Shown: positions 32,370 through 43,597 of the stretch, piece after piece
Layout of the letters: each line of letters begins with the position of its first letter
How positions within the stretch are numbered: the first letter of the stretch is position 1
From: Acanthosepion pharaonis
Lineage: Eukaryota; Mollusca; Cephalopoda; Sepiida; Sepiidae
Length of the DNA stretch: 64,000 nt
Direction: 5' to 3'
Assembly (NCBI GenBank): GCA_903632075.3
Contig: CAHIKZ030005493.1
Location: 1,413,001 to 1,477,000 of the forward strand
Notes under the pieces: generated by a model
The model's database searches: none
The model's input: the letters and a program-made list of their open reading frames with translations, nothing else
What the model was told of the DNA's origin: nothing
Program-made: the position numbers and the translations under genes

Positions 32370-33105
32370 TGGAGATGCACTCATATAACATTGAATCATT
32401 GTGAGCCGTCCCCATTGACCTTATGGGTCTTGGGGGACTAGCCATTAACAACTACTTTCATGGACCTACCTGTTAGGAAGAACTTGAGAAAATACTATGA
32501 TTCTATAGCTGGAGAGTTGCAACCTCGTATACTATAAATTATCAAACGCCTTTATATCTAATGTTATATTCCTTGTTATGCGTTTATTGTTTAATGCCAC
32601 ACTGATTATGTGAGTAATGTCAGTTAGGATATCAGCAGTGGACTGATTAGATCCAAGTTGATATTGTTTGTTGCTCACGGAGATTGTCCCTGTTGAGGCG
32701 ATAAGCAAACTTCTTGTTGGCTGATGATACATAAGGAAGCTGATGATACGTGAATGAGAACTCAATGGTATTCTTAAAAACAGGAAATACACTTGACAAC
32801 TTTTATAGACTTGGGAAGGATTTCTATTTCAAGCAGCAGTTAAACAAATTTGCTGAGATTATAGTGATATTAATATTATTAAGAACAAATTCTTGGATCT
32901 TATCTGAACTGATAGCCTAATTAGGGTCAAGGCTTTTGATAAGCCTTGTGACTTCCTGGCCTGGGAGAGAAATAGTTTTTGTTCCTTGAGCGTGAGGAAA
33001 TCAGAAAGAGAATGATTCATGGCTTCTAACGAGTGGAGTTATAAAGATTTTGGGTTTAAAGAATTTAAAAACTGAGGTAAAGATCATTGCGAAGAACTTT
33101 AATTT
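32370..33105. other. No gene seen
   Basis: No motif recognised on either strand. Confidence 0.4.
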
Positions 33106-33534
33106 ATCTGTTAATTTAATATCAGATTTTGAAATATACATTTGTGGAGAGAATTATTCTCCCCCGATTACATAATGGCAAATAATACCTCGAATTTTCA
33201 TTAATACTGTTTCTAATGTCAGTATGCTTTATGTTGCTTTATATGTGATTAGTGTGCATTTTTGTATTATATCTGTTGTTCTGCCATTGGTTTGTTATGT
33301 GTTGGCTTTGGTTCAGCCTCAGGTTTATTTCTATAGTTTCTATTTGTTGCTCTGTTTTATATGTATTTTCTATGTGTCTTTTTCTTCTGTGGTGGTATTG
33401 ATTTTGTCTAGTATTGTTTATGAACATTCAACTTCTGATTGGGTTATCTCCCCTTGGTCTATTTGCGTGTCGGAATGATGGTATATATAAATAATAATAA
33501 TGGACTCTCTAGTCTGACAGCTTAGTTGATTCAG

Positions 33535-34195
33535 CTATGAAAATTTGTGCGATAATCTTAAGTGGCATTTAAGACCCGCTAGTGATTTACAAAGGAGGCC
33601 ACATATGAAGCAAGTGTGAGGATTGTGAAATGAGATCACTGTTAGATTGGCTGACCTTTTAGATCTTGCTCTCGCTTCTTGATGATTCAGACAAGCAGAT
33701 TGAAAATTGCTGAGTCCACTAAAACACGTTGATCTCCATTCTACCCACTCCAAGGTTAAGCACTCAAGGGTGTTATGTGGTATATTGACTGCTGACAAGT
33801 TGCTTTTCAGTTTGTCTTTGTATCTTAGCCATGGGCGTCCTACATTCCTGTAACCCTGATCTAACTGGCTGTACATTAGGATCTTGGGTATCCTGTCATC
33901 AGACATTCTCAAGACATGACCAGTCCAGCCTAACTGAGATTGTATGATAAAAGTCTCGATTCCTCCAATATTACACCTGTTAAACAGGTCTATGTTAAAT
34001 GTCCTATCTTGAATGTTAACTCCACAGATTGCACGCAGACAGCTTTTATGGAAAACATCCAGCTGGCGTATATGGTACCTGTATGGAGTCCACGACTCTG
34101 AGCCATACAAAAGGATGGCAAGTACAACAGCTCTGTAAACCCGAATTTTCGTATCCAGTCGAATACCCCGCTCATTCCACAAGCGATATATACTT
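33535..34195 (-). pseudogene. Non-LTR retrotransposon C-terminus with C2H2 finger
   Basis: An open minus-strand frame of about 220 codons reads LWNERGIRLDTKIRVYRAVV, LLYGSESWTPYRYHIRQLDV, HKSCLRAICGVN, SQLGWTGHVLRMSDDRIPK and GRPWLRYKDKLKSNL. It ends in a C2H2 finger, CFICGLLCKSLAGLKCHLRL then SH. This is the C-terminal third of a reverse-transcriptase LINE protein common in invertebrates. The frame is intact but the element is 5'-truncated near 34195, so the polymerase is missing and no protein function is expected. Confidence 0.75.
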
Positions 34196-34689
34196 ATATA
34201 TACAAATGTGGACAGAATTATTCCCACCTCCTTCTATAATTAAAAATAAAGTTGTAATACCTCGAATTTTCATGGAAACTTCATGCGCATTTTTTCACAA
34301 ATGATGAAAGAATGGATTTTTAAGGATTTGCCATGACACGGGTTAAATAAACCTTGCCGAGGGAGTCAAATGTATATACAGTAATAGCGTTATCAAGACA
34401 GACCGTTACTTTTTTACTAGTAAGAAGGTTAAACATTGACGAAATATCTTCCAGATGTTATATATTTTCCAAATTTACTGTCTTCCGACTATTAATTCTT
34501 TCGTTACATATAACTGACTTTGCTACTCAAAAGTAGCAGTATTTCGAAGGTATCGAAAAATTTCCCAAAGGTTCATCGAATCAAAAAATGGAATCTTTCT
34601 TTTATAACCCTCAAAATATAGCTGAAAGGCCAGATAGTTTGATCAGTGAACATCAATGATATTAATTTATAGCATATTTATAGCATATT

Positions 34690-34693
34690 TATA

Positions 34694-34727
<34 letters not shown>
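34690..34727. repeat. (AT)n microsatellite
   Basis: About 16 AT units after a TATAGCATATT triplication. Confidence 0.85.
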
Positions 34728-34730
<3 letters not shown>

Positions 34731-34814
34731 CAAGCATTTGCTCCGATCTAATTTTTCTTTTATTTGGTCTATTGTACGAAAGAACGCTTGCATTTTTTTC
34801 TTTTTTTATCATAT

Positions 34815-35175
34815 CACCCCATGCAAGGTAGTAAAGCCACTAAGACACAAGGGGTTACTGAGTGTGGAAAAACAAGGAAAAAAGAGAAACATTTGAGAAG
34901 AATAGAAGAGTAATCAAGGAAACAGAAGATAACAATTGACATTGCATTTAAATATTTTAAGATCAAAAGTAGCTACAAAGCAAGAAGATAGAATAGATAT
35001 GCATAAGCAGTGTGAGAGAAGAAACTGTTAGCATAGAACTTAAGGTTGCATCTAGCCAATTCATCTGTGAGTTAATGAGACCTTACAATCAATCTAGTAC
35101 TGAGCATAAACTCATAAAGTCTAGGTACAATTATCAATAGTTCACCTGAACAATGACCATGAAAGTGTTTATAGA
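34815..35175 (-). mobile_element. CR1/Jockey-like LINE C-terminal remnant
   Basis: Aligns by eye with 19545-19920: GGTAGTAAAGCCACTAAGAC, GATAACAATTGACATTGCAT, CATAAACTCATAAAGTCTAG and CATGAAAGTGTTTATAGAAA have close counterparts there. Frames are broken. Confidence 0.6.
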
Positions 35176-35489
35176 AAAAGCAGAGGGAAGTTACATTACG
35201 TCGTCGTCTTAAAAAAAAGTTTCATTGCGAGCATTTAAAAAAAGAAGTTTTCTTGTATGCCTTATACGATGGTCAGATTCTTTCTTGTTTATTTTGTACG
35301 AGTTGCTTGTCTTTGTCAGTTATTTGGAATTAGATTTCGTTTGCTTTTCTTGTCTCGCTCATATCCCAACCACTGATTCAGTGATAGGCTTATCTTCACC
35401 CTGACAGCGAAAGGATCAAAGGCTAGAAAGTAAGATTGCTTTCGGGTTGTTTCCAGCGCGCTGGTCCGACCTTAGACCCATTATACCGG

Positions 35490-36600
35490 ATAGCAATCCA
35501 TGTTTCTTATGACGCATGTTAAAGATATCCTCTTGAAGAAATGCTGCAAGGGCTGGAAAAAACGAGACAAAGACGAATGAAAATGAATGAAAACTGACAA
35601 GTTGGGCACGAGAAAAAGGGTTTGGTAAAAAAAATGAAGAATGGAAGGAAAAAAAATGGAGGCGTGGAAAGAAAAGAAAGCTGGTAGTGGCAAGACAAAG
35701 AATGAAAGAACATGATTGAAGGAAGAAACGAAATAAGGAAGGAAAGAACGAAAGAATCGAACGAATGAAAAATTTGACTGAAGAGAACTGATTTGAAACA
35801 GAATGAGAAAAAATTCTGTCATAATTAATTGGCGTCGACAATGAAAGATTCGAACGAAATATTGTGAATTAAGCAGAGAAAGAACGAATGACAAGAAAAA
35901 GAAAGAAAGAAAGATATAAAAACAGGGAAAAGAAATAAAGAAAGAAAAAAGGAAGGAAATAGAGCGAGTAAAAAAACAACTGAAGGAAGGAAGGAAGGAA
36001 GGAAGGAAGGAAGGAAGGAATGAGAAGGAACGAAATGGAAGAAAGGATTATATGTGCTAGTTACAAAAATAAAGAAGGGTGGTAGTAAATAAGGGAAAAA
36101 GAAACCGAAGGAAAATACGAAAGCAAGAAAGATGCGCACACTAAAACAATGAAGACAGGAGGATTTGTAGATTGTAATAATTAGGAAGAAAGGAAGGAAG
36201 GAAGGAAGGAAGGAAGGAACGAACGAACGAACGAATGAATGAACGAACGAAAAGAGCGGGAAGATTAATAGACTGGAACAATGAGTGAGGAATAAAGAGG
36301 AAGGAAGGAAAGAAAGAAAAATGTGAAATGCGTATGAAGAGAATAAAAAACAAAGAAAATTGAAACAAAACGTCAAAGAATTCTTTCATGTTTAGAAGAC
36401 GTCGACAACGAAAGATTCGAACAAAATATTGTAAATTGAACGGAGAAAGAAAGAACGAAAGAAAGAAAGAAAAAGAGAAAGAAAGAATAAAGAGGGAGAA
36501 AGAAAGAGTGAGAAAGAAATAAAGAATGAAAGAAAATAAGAAAATGAAAAATAAAGAAGGAAAAATAGTGAATGAAAAAAAAACGTCCGCGATTAGCATG
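35490..36600. repeat. Purine-rich tract with internal duplications
   Basis: A+G-rich on the plus strand. It holds copy 2 of the duplicated block (35989-36305) and a shorter internal repeat: GATTCGAACGAAATATTG near 35850 and GATTCGAACAAAATATTG near 36413. The K/F-rich frames on both strands are artefacts. Confidence 0.8.
35989..36305 (+). repeat. Duplicated purine-rich block, copy 2
   Basis: See 28084-28400; the copies are about 7.9 kb apart, in direct orientation. Confidence 0.85.
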
Positions 36601-36639
36601 TTTATGTCATCGAACGACGGAAAGCTTTTCCATGTGCCT

Positions 36640-38330
36640 TACCCCCTCATGGTGAAGGCGATCATGCCCTCCCTAACTTCTTGTTTTTTGTAGCTCTTAA
36701 TAAACTTTGACTTTCCTTTATTTCTTCTAAACCCTATTCCACCATCCATTTACTCAAGTTCACTAAGTATGCTATGAGTTGTTTTTCTCTGTCCCTCTTG
36801 CCTTCAATCTCTCCTGTGCGTATCGGATTTTCCAAGCCGTCCTTCCTCATTATGTACCCAAGAAACCTCAACTGTCTCTTCCTGATATTGCGTATTAGTT
36901 TCCTTTTTGATTCCATTTTCTCAAAAACTTCGTCGTTACTTACGTGTTTGGTCCACGCTATCCTCAGCATCCTCCTGCAGAATCACGTTTCTGTTGCTTC
37001 AAGTCTCCTCTTCATACACTATTTACATTATTCGGACTATTGTCCTCATCTTTGTCGCCATATCTATTACAACGTTTCGGCCGTTGTACGCTCCAGCCTT
37101 CTTCAGGTGCCTGGAATGTTGAACTGAACCCATTATTTAGCTCACTGGGGTAGACTGTTCTAGTTCCACGTGCCATGTTTAGTAATTTTTTCCTTGATTC
37201 TAGCGAAAATATCCTGTTTCTTAGTACTCACTTAGCTTTTGGAATGCATCTTTAGCTATCTCAATGCACCTTTCAGATTGCAGTGTCGCTCTTTCCGACC
37301 TCTGTTAAATTATTTCCCAGATATTTAAATTTTCGTACTTGTTTGATTTTGGTACTTTCAATTTGCAATTCACACCTTGGGCTTAACCCTTTTACTGACT
37401 GCCATGAAATTCTGTCTTCTTGAAATTAAGGTTTAATCCTTTCTTCTCACTTTCCTTCACTACAGTCTGTAGTAGTTTTTTTTTTTTTAGCTTTCTATGT
37501 CTGCTATCAACACTGTGTCATCTGCATATTTTATGTTGTTAAGATTGTGGCCACCAATAATATATCCTGCTAGGGCTTCTAGTTCTCTCAGAAGCGGCTC
37601 GCTATATAAGTCCGCTAAGAAGACACATCCTTTTCTTATATCCGTTTCTCAATTATTTTTGTCTTTTCCAAATATATCAAAGGTTGCTGAGTAGTTCTTT
37701 ACCGTATATATTATAGAAAACCCCTTGCATAAACTATAAAAAAAAACATGTACACTCCCTCCTGCATTGTTATTGCCCTTTCTGATAAAATTTTTAAAAT
37801 AAATATGGCGTTCCTTGTTCCGGTGTCTTTGATAAAACCACAATTTCAGGCCTGATTCTACTGCGTAATCTGTTCATCAGAATTCAAATCATCAGTTTCA
37901 TATGTGGTTCATTACACTGATTGGCCGATGCAGTTCGCATTCGTTTGCACCTGGCTTCTTAGGCAGTGCTATAAAAATAGATCTACTTCTGTTTTTCAGT
38001 ATATCACCACTGTTGTAGATTTCATTTATTATTTACGTGATTTTGTCTATACTGAAATATATCTAATATCTGTAGCATCCTTATTACAATTCCGTCTGAC
38101 CCTGCTGCTTTAATTGGTGCAGATTCCAGTCCGTCGATATTTTCTGTGTATTGCCGGTCGTTCTCTTTCATCGTGGAAGAGTTCTCCGATATAATCGTTC
38201 AATCTATGGAGTACCTGTTCTTTCTCTAATATCAGCGTTACGTCCTTGGAATTTAGACATTCTGTTGATGAACATTTTTGTCCTCTAAGTTCACTTTTTA
38301 TGCATGTCTGCTTTGAAGAACTCTTGACGA
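36640..38330 (-). pseudogene. RTE-like LINE remnant (RT to 3' end)
   Basis: Read on the minus strand: NRSRSIFIALPKKPGANECE then LHRPISV near 37930 (fingers), GHNLNNIKYADDTVLIAD near 37510 with an intact YADD, IKQVRKFKYLGNNLTEVGKS near 37340, and, at 36970-36734, RIAWTKHVSNDEVFEKM then RQLRFLGYIMRKDGLENPI. This is the order of an endonuclease-reverse transcriptase LINE of the RTE kind. Stops and shifts are frequent, and a copy of the 107-bp family (about 37015-37170) has been inserted. Confidence 0.75.
37015..37172 (-). repeat. 107-bp family copy inserted in the RTE LINE
   Basis: Carries TTTACATTATTCGGACTATT, AACGTTTCGGCCGTTGTACG, CCTTCTTCAGG and GGGGTAGACTGTTCTAGTTC. The conserved hairpin lies at 37074-37106. 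The LINE sequence is broken here. Confidence 0.75.
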
Positions 38331-38689
38331 ATCAACGGCAAGTTAACTAGAGGTAGTGTCTCAATAAATCACCGTAGAGAAGGCAACGGCAAATCCCTCC
38401 AATATCAATCCCAAGAAATATCATGACATTTAGCAAACAAAATATGAAATGAAACCACGAAAATAGCCGACAAGTATTCGGCGAAGTCCCTCTGACGCCC
38501 ATGCTTTGTGAATCTGAGCAGAAGTCAGTTCCTAAGTTGGTTTGTGGGCTCTCTGGTCTCTCAAGTGTGTTCACGGTACGATTTTCTGTTCGCTCAATGT
38601 TTGCCTTTTCCTAACGTTGTTGGGTTGGTAAATTTGCAATTTCAAAAAAGAAAAAAGAGTTTCACAGAAGAAAGTGAGTATAAACTTCT

Positions 38690-39050
38690 TTATGTGCCGG
38701 GCCACCTCATGACGTAGGCGATCATGACTCTCCACAATTTTCTCTCGTTTATAGCTCTTAATAAATGTTGTCTTTTCGTTTCTGCAATACATTTACTTAA
38801 GCTTGTCCTCAATCTGTTCTGTGTGTATCAGAATTTCAAATCCCTCCGTCCTCATTACATGCCCCAGAAATTTCAACTGATTCTTCCTGATTTTAAGTAT
38901 GAGTTTCCTTTTTTTCTATTTCGGTACATGGTATCCTCAACATCCTTCTGTAGAACCATATTTCTGCTGCCTCACGTCTCTTCCTCTTTAAGGAAATTGC
39001 CCAGTATTCACTGTCATTTAGGAGAGCGAAATCACCTAACAGTTCAGTTC
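38690..39050 (-). mobile_element. RTE-like LINE 3' end fragment
   Basis: GATCATGACTCTCCACAA, AGCTCTTAATAAATGTTGTC, CCGTCCTCATTACATGCCCC and TCTTCCTGATTTTAAG parallel 36660-36890 in the same order. Confidence 0.7.
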
Positions 39051-39081
39051 TGACAGCAATACAAACAAGATAATCTATTTC

Positions 39082-39090
<9 letters not shown>

Positions 39091-39133
<43 letters not shown>
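39091..39133. repeat. (AT)n microsatellite
   Basis: About 21 units, directly 5' of an LTR fragment. Confidence 0.9.
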
Positions 39134-39136
<3 letters not shown>

Positions 39137-39139
39137 CTT

Positions 39140-39312
39140 ACCTGGCTTATGTCAGAGGGGGATTCTCAGACGAAAGTCTGGCGAAGGGCAGAGTCTCGTC
39201 TGAGGAAACTGACTACGTTTCTACGTGGTCTCTACGGAATTTTTGCCCGAGCCTACGGACTAGGATATCCCACTTTAAACTCCGACTTGTGCCATATCTT
39301 GCTGCGTGGGTA
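39140..39312 (+). mobile_element. Gypsy-like LTR fragment between AT arrays
   Basis: GGCGAAGGGCAGAGTCTCGT, CTACGGAATTTTTGCCCGAG and CTTGTGCCATATCTTGCTGC match the LTR core at 47090-47225. It is bounded by AT arrays on both sides. Confidence 0.7.
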
Positions 39313-39313
39313 A

Positions 39314-39314
<1 letters not shown>

Positions 39315-39375
<61 letters not shown>
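39315..39375. repeat. (AT)n microsatellite
   Basis: About 30 units, then GT-rich sequence. Confidence 0.9.
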
Positions 39376-39378
<3 letters not shown>

Positions 39379-39449
39379 TGTGTGTGTGTTGTGTGCCTGT
39401 GTGTGTGTTGTGTGGAATAAGCGCGTGAAAAAAAGAAATAAATAATCTT

Positions 39450-41940
39450 CAAATACTGCTATACAAATTTAAATTTATTTTAATACTGGGTATTTATTTT
39501 ATTTCAAATTGAAGTAAACGAATTACAAATATCCTGGCTAAAAATCCACACAAAAATATTTTGTTTCCTTTCCTTACAATACAGCCGAATCAAGTACGTT
39601 AGTCTGATAAAAAAAATAAAATGCCTCTGCATAAATAGAATGTCACATATTTAAGTTGATTTATGAAGTCGTATAATAATTACTACTAATATATTGTTTA
39701 CCTAACTCTGTTCGTATGTTTCAAGTGTTCTAAATTTACTTTTAAATCTCAAAGCTATTTTAAGAAGTTGCTTGATAAGTATGTCAAATGTTGAGTAATT
39801 AATTATACGGAAAGTTTTAGAATTTATCTCGTCCACAACAACGAACAATCGATCATGGTCAAAGGTTTACGGAAAAAATGAAAACTGAATAGTAACTTAA
39901 CACCACGAATATTTATAGAAAATAAATAGGCTCGAAAAAGCTCAAAATTACAGTACTAAACTCAGACATATATTGGTTAATAAATATTTCCTCCAATTTT
40001 TAAATATCAGTTTTAGGAGGGAAAATATTGTCGATCATATTCTGAAGTGATCTTTCAAATTTCGTAACAGACAACAAACATTGTTGTTTGATTTTTCAAA
40101 GGCTTCAGTGCGTTTGAAATGATGTCGCTGATTAGTTAATATATACGAATGTGAAAATTCAAATTGGAGCGTACATTTTGAACAAAAATGAGATTTTAAT
40201 AATATTACTTAAACCAATTTAAATTTTCTACATTTGTCTTACGCAATTCCCCACACAGGTACTCCAAGTAAACCGGGTACTCTAACACAGCTAATCTAAA
40301 TACAACATATATTAATGACATCATTTGGGTATTAACGAGCTAACTAGTGTCTTAACACCAGACAAATCGACTCCTATGCAGCACAGGAAAATAGTCGATA
40401 CCTCTTCGACTCTTTGGGCATAACAGTAGGCTGTAAGTTCAGATGTACGATGAGAAAGGTATGAAGCCATCTTTTCTCCTCTAGCTATGGATTAATTAGT
40501 AGGAATTTTATTATTATTATTTAATTTATTTTTTTTTTTAAATTCTTATAATCTAAAAATATTTTCTACTTTTAGATAACCTGTAATAAGTTGATAGGCC
40601 GTAAAAAATCAAACAAATCAATCAATCAATTTATATTCCTGGGCTTTCAATCTTCGTTTCCTTAAAAGCAATCAAAGATGGTCGAAAGTATTCAGGCTGT
40701 AATATTTTACTTGGGTAAATTCCTGTTCATGTTCCACCAGGATTAAAGTGAGTAATTTGCCACTAGATACGATAGATATTATCTATCTTTTCTACTTGAT
40801 AGATTTGGTTTTAATAGATAGATACAGAGAGAGAGAGATAGAGAGAGGATAAGATAAGATAAGAGAGAAGACGAGGGGGAGGAGGATAGCACTCCCTTTG
40901 GAATAACTTCTGTCAAAATTTGAAGTGCATTTAACATGACCAACGGGTTGGTTTAACATGACCACGGGTTGGTTTTAATTTCGAGATTTGATATCATGAT
41001 TTTCGTTATAATCTCCGAGATATTGCAAGACTTTTACTCTGGTCTTGCTGAAAAACCAAAGAAAAACTGATCTACTGGTTAACTGAGGCTCTTTATACAC
41101 CGTTCCCTTTTATATTGATCGAGACTTCCTCCTTTTACGTGAATAAAATTAGTACAGTTATCTGTGACAGCTTAAGGCAATGATTTGTGTCTTTTCAACG
41201 ATTATTTCGTTGCTGACACAATTCCCGTGAGTTTTAAATTAGCTCAGATGAAAAGAATGTGAATGCTAGCCATAATTTGTCGTCTAACCACAAAGTCGTT
41301 AGTACGCATGCGTAAAGCGCTGTCATGTTTGTTTTATGTGTTCGTATAGAATTCACTCAAATTCTAATTTTAGCTTTTTGAACACCGAGAAAATGGCGGC
41401 TCAGTGCGTTCATATATTGTATAGTTAACATTCACATGCACTGGGGTATTGTTGCGGTGAAAAGGAATGATCAGGAATTATTTACTGGCTGTTTGACACT
41501 TGTGTGCACTGAATAAAAATAATGAGAGATTTACAAAAGCAATTACCGAGAGCCTAACAGATTTCTCATTGTTTTAAGTTATTTAAATTTTGAGATAAAA
41601 CATTCTAGACCAGTTTTCTATATATTAATGTTGTCTATGTCAGTCCTGGCGTTAGTGAAATAGTCTCGAAAAGCCTGGCAAAGAGGTTAGCAAAACCGGA
41701 AATCAATAACCAGTCATTTTAGTTCTCGTAAAAATTACTTGTTGCTGTTGTTATATAAATTCTCTTAAGCCTTAAACAAGGAACATCATCAATTAATGTT
41801 TTCTTGGTGACCAGCAATTAATGCTTTGAACTTTTCCCAATGTTATTAGGCATCATTGATCCATGATTTAAATCTAAATGACTAACTGGCAGCTTGAGAA
41901 TTCATAAAGTTACTATTTGATAGATTCATTCATTTCTTGA
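39450..41940. other. AT-rich, no gene seen
   Basis: About 2.5 kb without a coding frame or dispersed repeat I can name. A GATA/GAGA-rich patch is at 40790-40875 and a duplicated GACCAACGGGTTGGTTT / GACCACGGGTTGGTTT is at 40938-40974. Confidence 0.45.
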
Positions 41941-42352
41941 AGTATTTGTTTGTTTGTTTGTTTTGTTTTGTTTTACGGCATATTAACCTCATTGGGTTAT
42001 TTAATGCCGACAAGATTTTTATTGCTGGTAATATTTGTCTTTTTTTATCAAATGTATTTCTGGTAATACCTTTTCTTCAAAATTGTATCACTGGTAATAA
42101 TTTTTTTTTTCAAAACCTTATTTCTGGAAATAACTTTTTGACAAAGTAATTCTGGTATTAAAACCTATTTTTACACTTTCATAGTTTGGGGGTTAACTAT
42201 TTGCCCATAGCTGGGAACCTAACAGTTGCTGCCACCCCGGTCAGGGTGGACCTGGGAACACCAGCAATTACGAGGTGGTTCTACGCTCCTCAAATCTTCC
42301 TGATCAGAGGCCTTGTTGCTGGAGGTAGTTTATCGTCATACCCAGGACGCTA
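41941..42352 (+). repeat. 'GGTAAT' interspersed repeat, copy 2 (full)
   Basis: Begins with TTTGTTTG repeats, continues with CGGCATATTAACCTCATTGG, then four or five ATTTCTGGTAATA-like subrepeats (42020-42160), then GGGGTTAACTATTTGCCC, GTCAGGGTGGACCTGGGAAC and GTTTATCGTCATACCCAGG. It is the reverse complement of 5690-6115. Confidence 0.8.
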
Positions 42353-42454
42353 AAATATTTGTCGAGAAGAAGCATAAAATAAAAATTAATTTTCTCATTT
42401 TAATCCTTCTGATCTTTATGTTCGTGACAACTTTTTCTCGCTATTTAATAGTTG

Positions 42455-42456
<2 letters not shown>

Positions 42457-42490
<34 letters not shown>
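42457..42490. repeat. (AAT)n microsatellite
   Basis: About 11 units; a truncated RLE LINE copy begins at its edge. Confidence 0.9.
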
Positions 42491-42493
<3 letters not shown>

Positions 42494-42815
42494 TGAGAAC
42501 ATCAACAATCCCTGTTGTAGTTGGAGCCCTCGGATTAATTGGAAAAGATACCAGTAGACTCATTGAAGGGATTCCTGGTACCCCATGCCTTAAAGAAATA
42601 CAAAAAAAATGTTCTCACGCGTACACCCCAGACCTTACGAAGGGCTTTATTTATGTAAAATATGTGTATGTTTTCTTGTAGTTTTTTTTTTTTTTTTTTT
42701 TGTTCAGTGGAAAATGTCATGATGCCATTTCTAAACTTAGGTCTCTGGTCGGGACCCGGAAAGAAATGAGTATACACCAAAAACCAAAGGAAATAATAAT
42801 AATAATAATAATAAC
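42491..42815 (+). pseudogene. RLE LINE C-terminus, copy 1, with AAT tail
   Basis: Encodes TSTIPVVVGALGLIGKDTSR, LIEGIPGTPCLKEIQKK, then a 3' UTR with GGAAAATGTCATGATGCC and GACCCGGAAAGAAATGAG. It ends in an AAT tail (42797-42815). It starts immediately at an AAT array, so it is a strongly 5'-truncated insertion. Confidence 0.75.
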
Positions 42816-42842
42816 ACAACAATAACAATAATAACAATAAAC

Positions 42843-43204
42843 AATTTTATGGGCCTACACTATACACACAGACAGAACAATAAAAGCTAATCACCCAAAG
42901 ATCGTTATTAGAAACCGCAAACATAAAAAAATGCCTCCTTATTTATAATGCAGTCCCTGCAAACTGTATCTTTGAACATCTTCAAAAAGCTATCAAAATA
43001 CAAGCACCTTGAAATCGAAATCTCAAAAATGTGGCACATGGGAACATCAACAATTCCAGTTATAGTTGGAGCCCTCGGAAAGATTGGAAAAAATTCCAAT
43101 AGACTCATTGAAGGAATTCCTGGTAGCCCATGCCTTAAAGAAATGCAAAAGAAATTGTTCTCACAAGTACAGTCCACACCTTACAAAGGATTTTATCTCC
43201 CAGG
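42843..43204 (+). pseudogene. RLE LINE C-terminus, copy 2
   Basis: MQSLQTVSLNIFKKLSKYKH, LEIEISKMWHMGTSTIPVIV and GALGKIGKNSNRLIEGIPGS show the usual end of the ORF. The upstream ILWDF and RPDIV region is present only as broken text (CAATTTTATGGGCC, AAAGATCGTTATTAG). No AAT tail: copy 3 follows at once. Confidence 0.75.
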
Positions 43205-43597
43205 CATTGATTAGAAATCACAAAGACAAAATGTGCCTCCTTATTGACATGGCAGTCCCTGCAGACTGCAATGTATCTTTGAAGATCTTCAAAAGGCTAT
43301 CAAAATACAAGCACCTTGAAATCGAAATCTCAAAAATGTGGCACATGGAAACATCAACAACCCCTGTTGTGGTTGAAGCTCTCGTATTGATTGGAAGGGA
43401 TTCCAACAGATTCATCAAGGGGATTCCTTGGGCTCCATGCCTTAAAGAAATACAAAACATTTTTCTCACGAGTACAACCCACATCTTGCGAAGAGCTTTA
43501 TCTATGTAAAATAGGTGCTTTTTTTAATTGCTCAGTGGAAAATGTCATGATGTCATTTCTGACCTTAGGTCTCAGGTTGGGACCCGGAAAAAAATTT
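43205..43597 (+). pseudogene. RLE LINE C-terminus, copy 3
   Basis: IRNHKDKMCLLIDMAVPADC keeps the LID-AVP-D strand of the nuclease fold. Then come NVSLKIFKRLSKYKHLEIEI, SKMWHMETSTTPVVVEALVL and TSTTHILRRALSM with a natural stop at 43507-43509. The 3' UTR follows (TGTCATGATGTCATTTCTGA). Confidence 0.75.

Noticed and set aside
33224..33478. Small membrane protein
   Set aside because: Hydrophobic frame in T-rich DNA in the probable 3' UTR of the adjacent minus-strand LINE; no start context or conservation seen.
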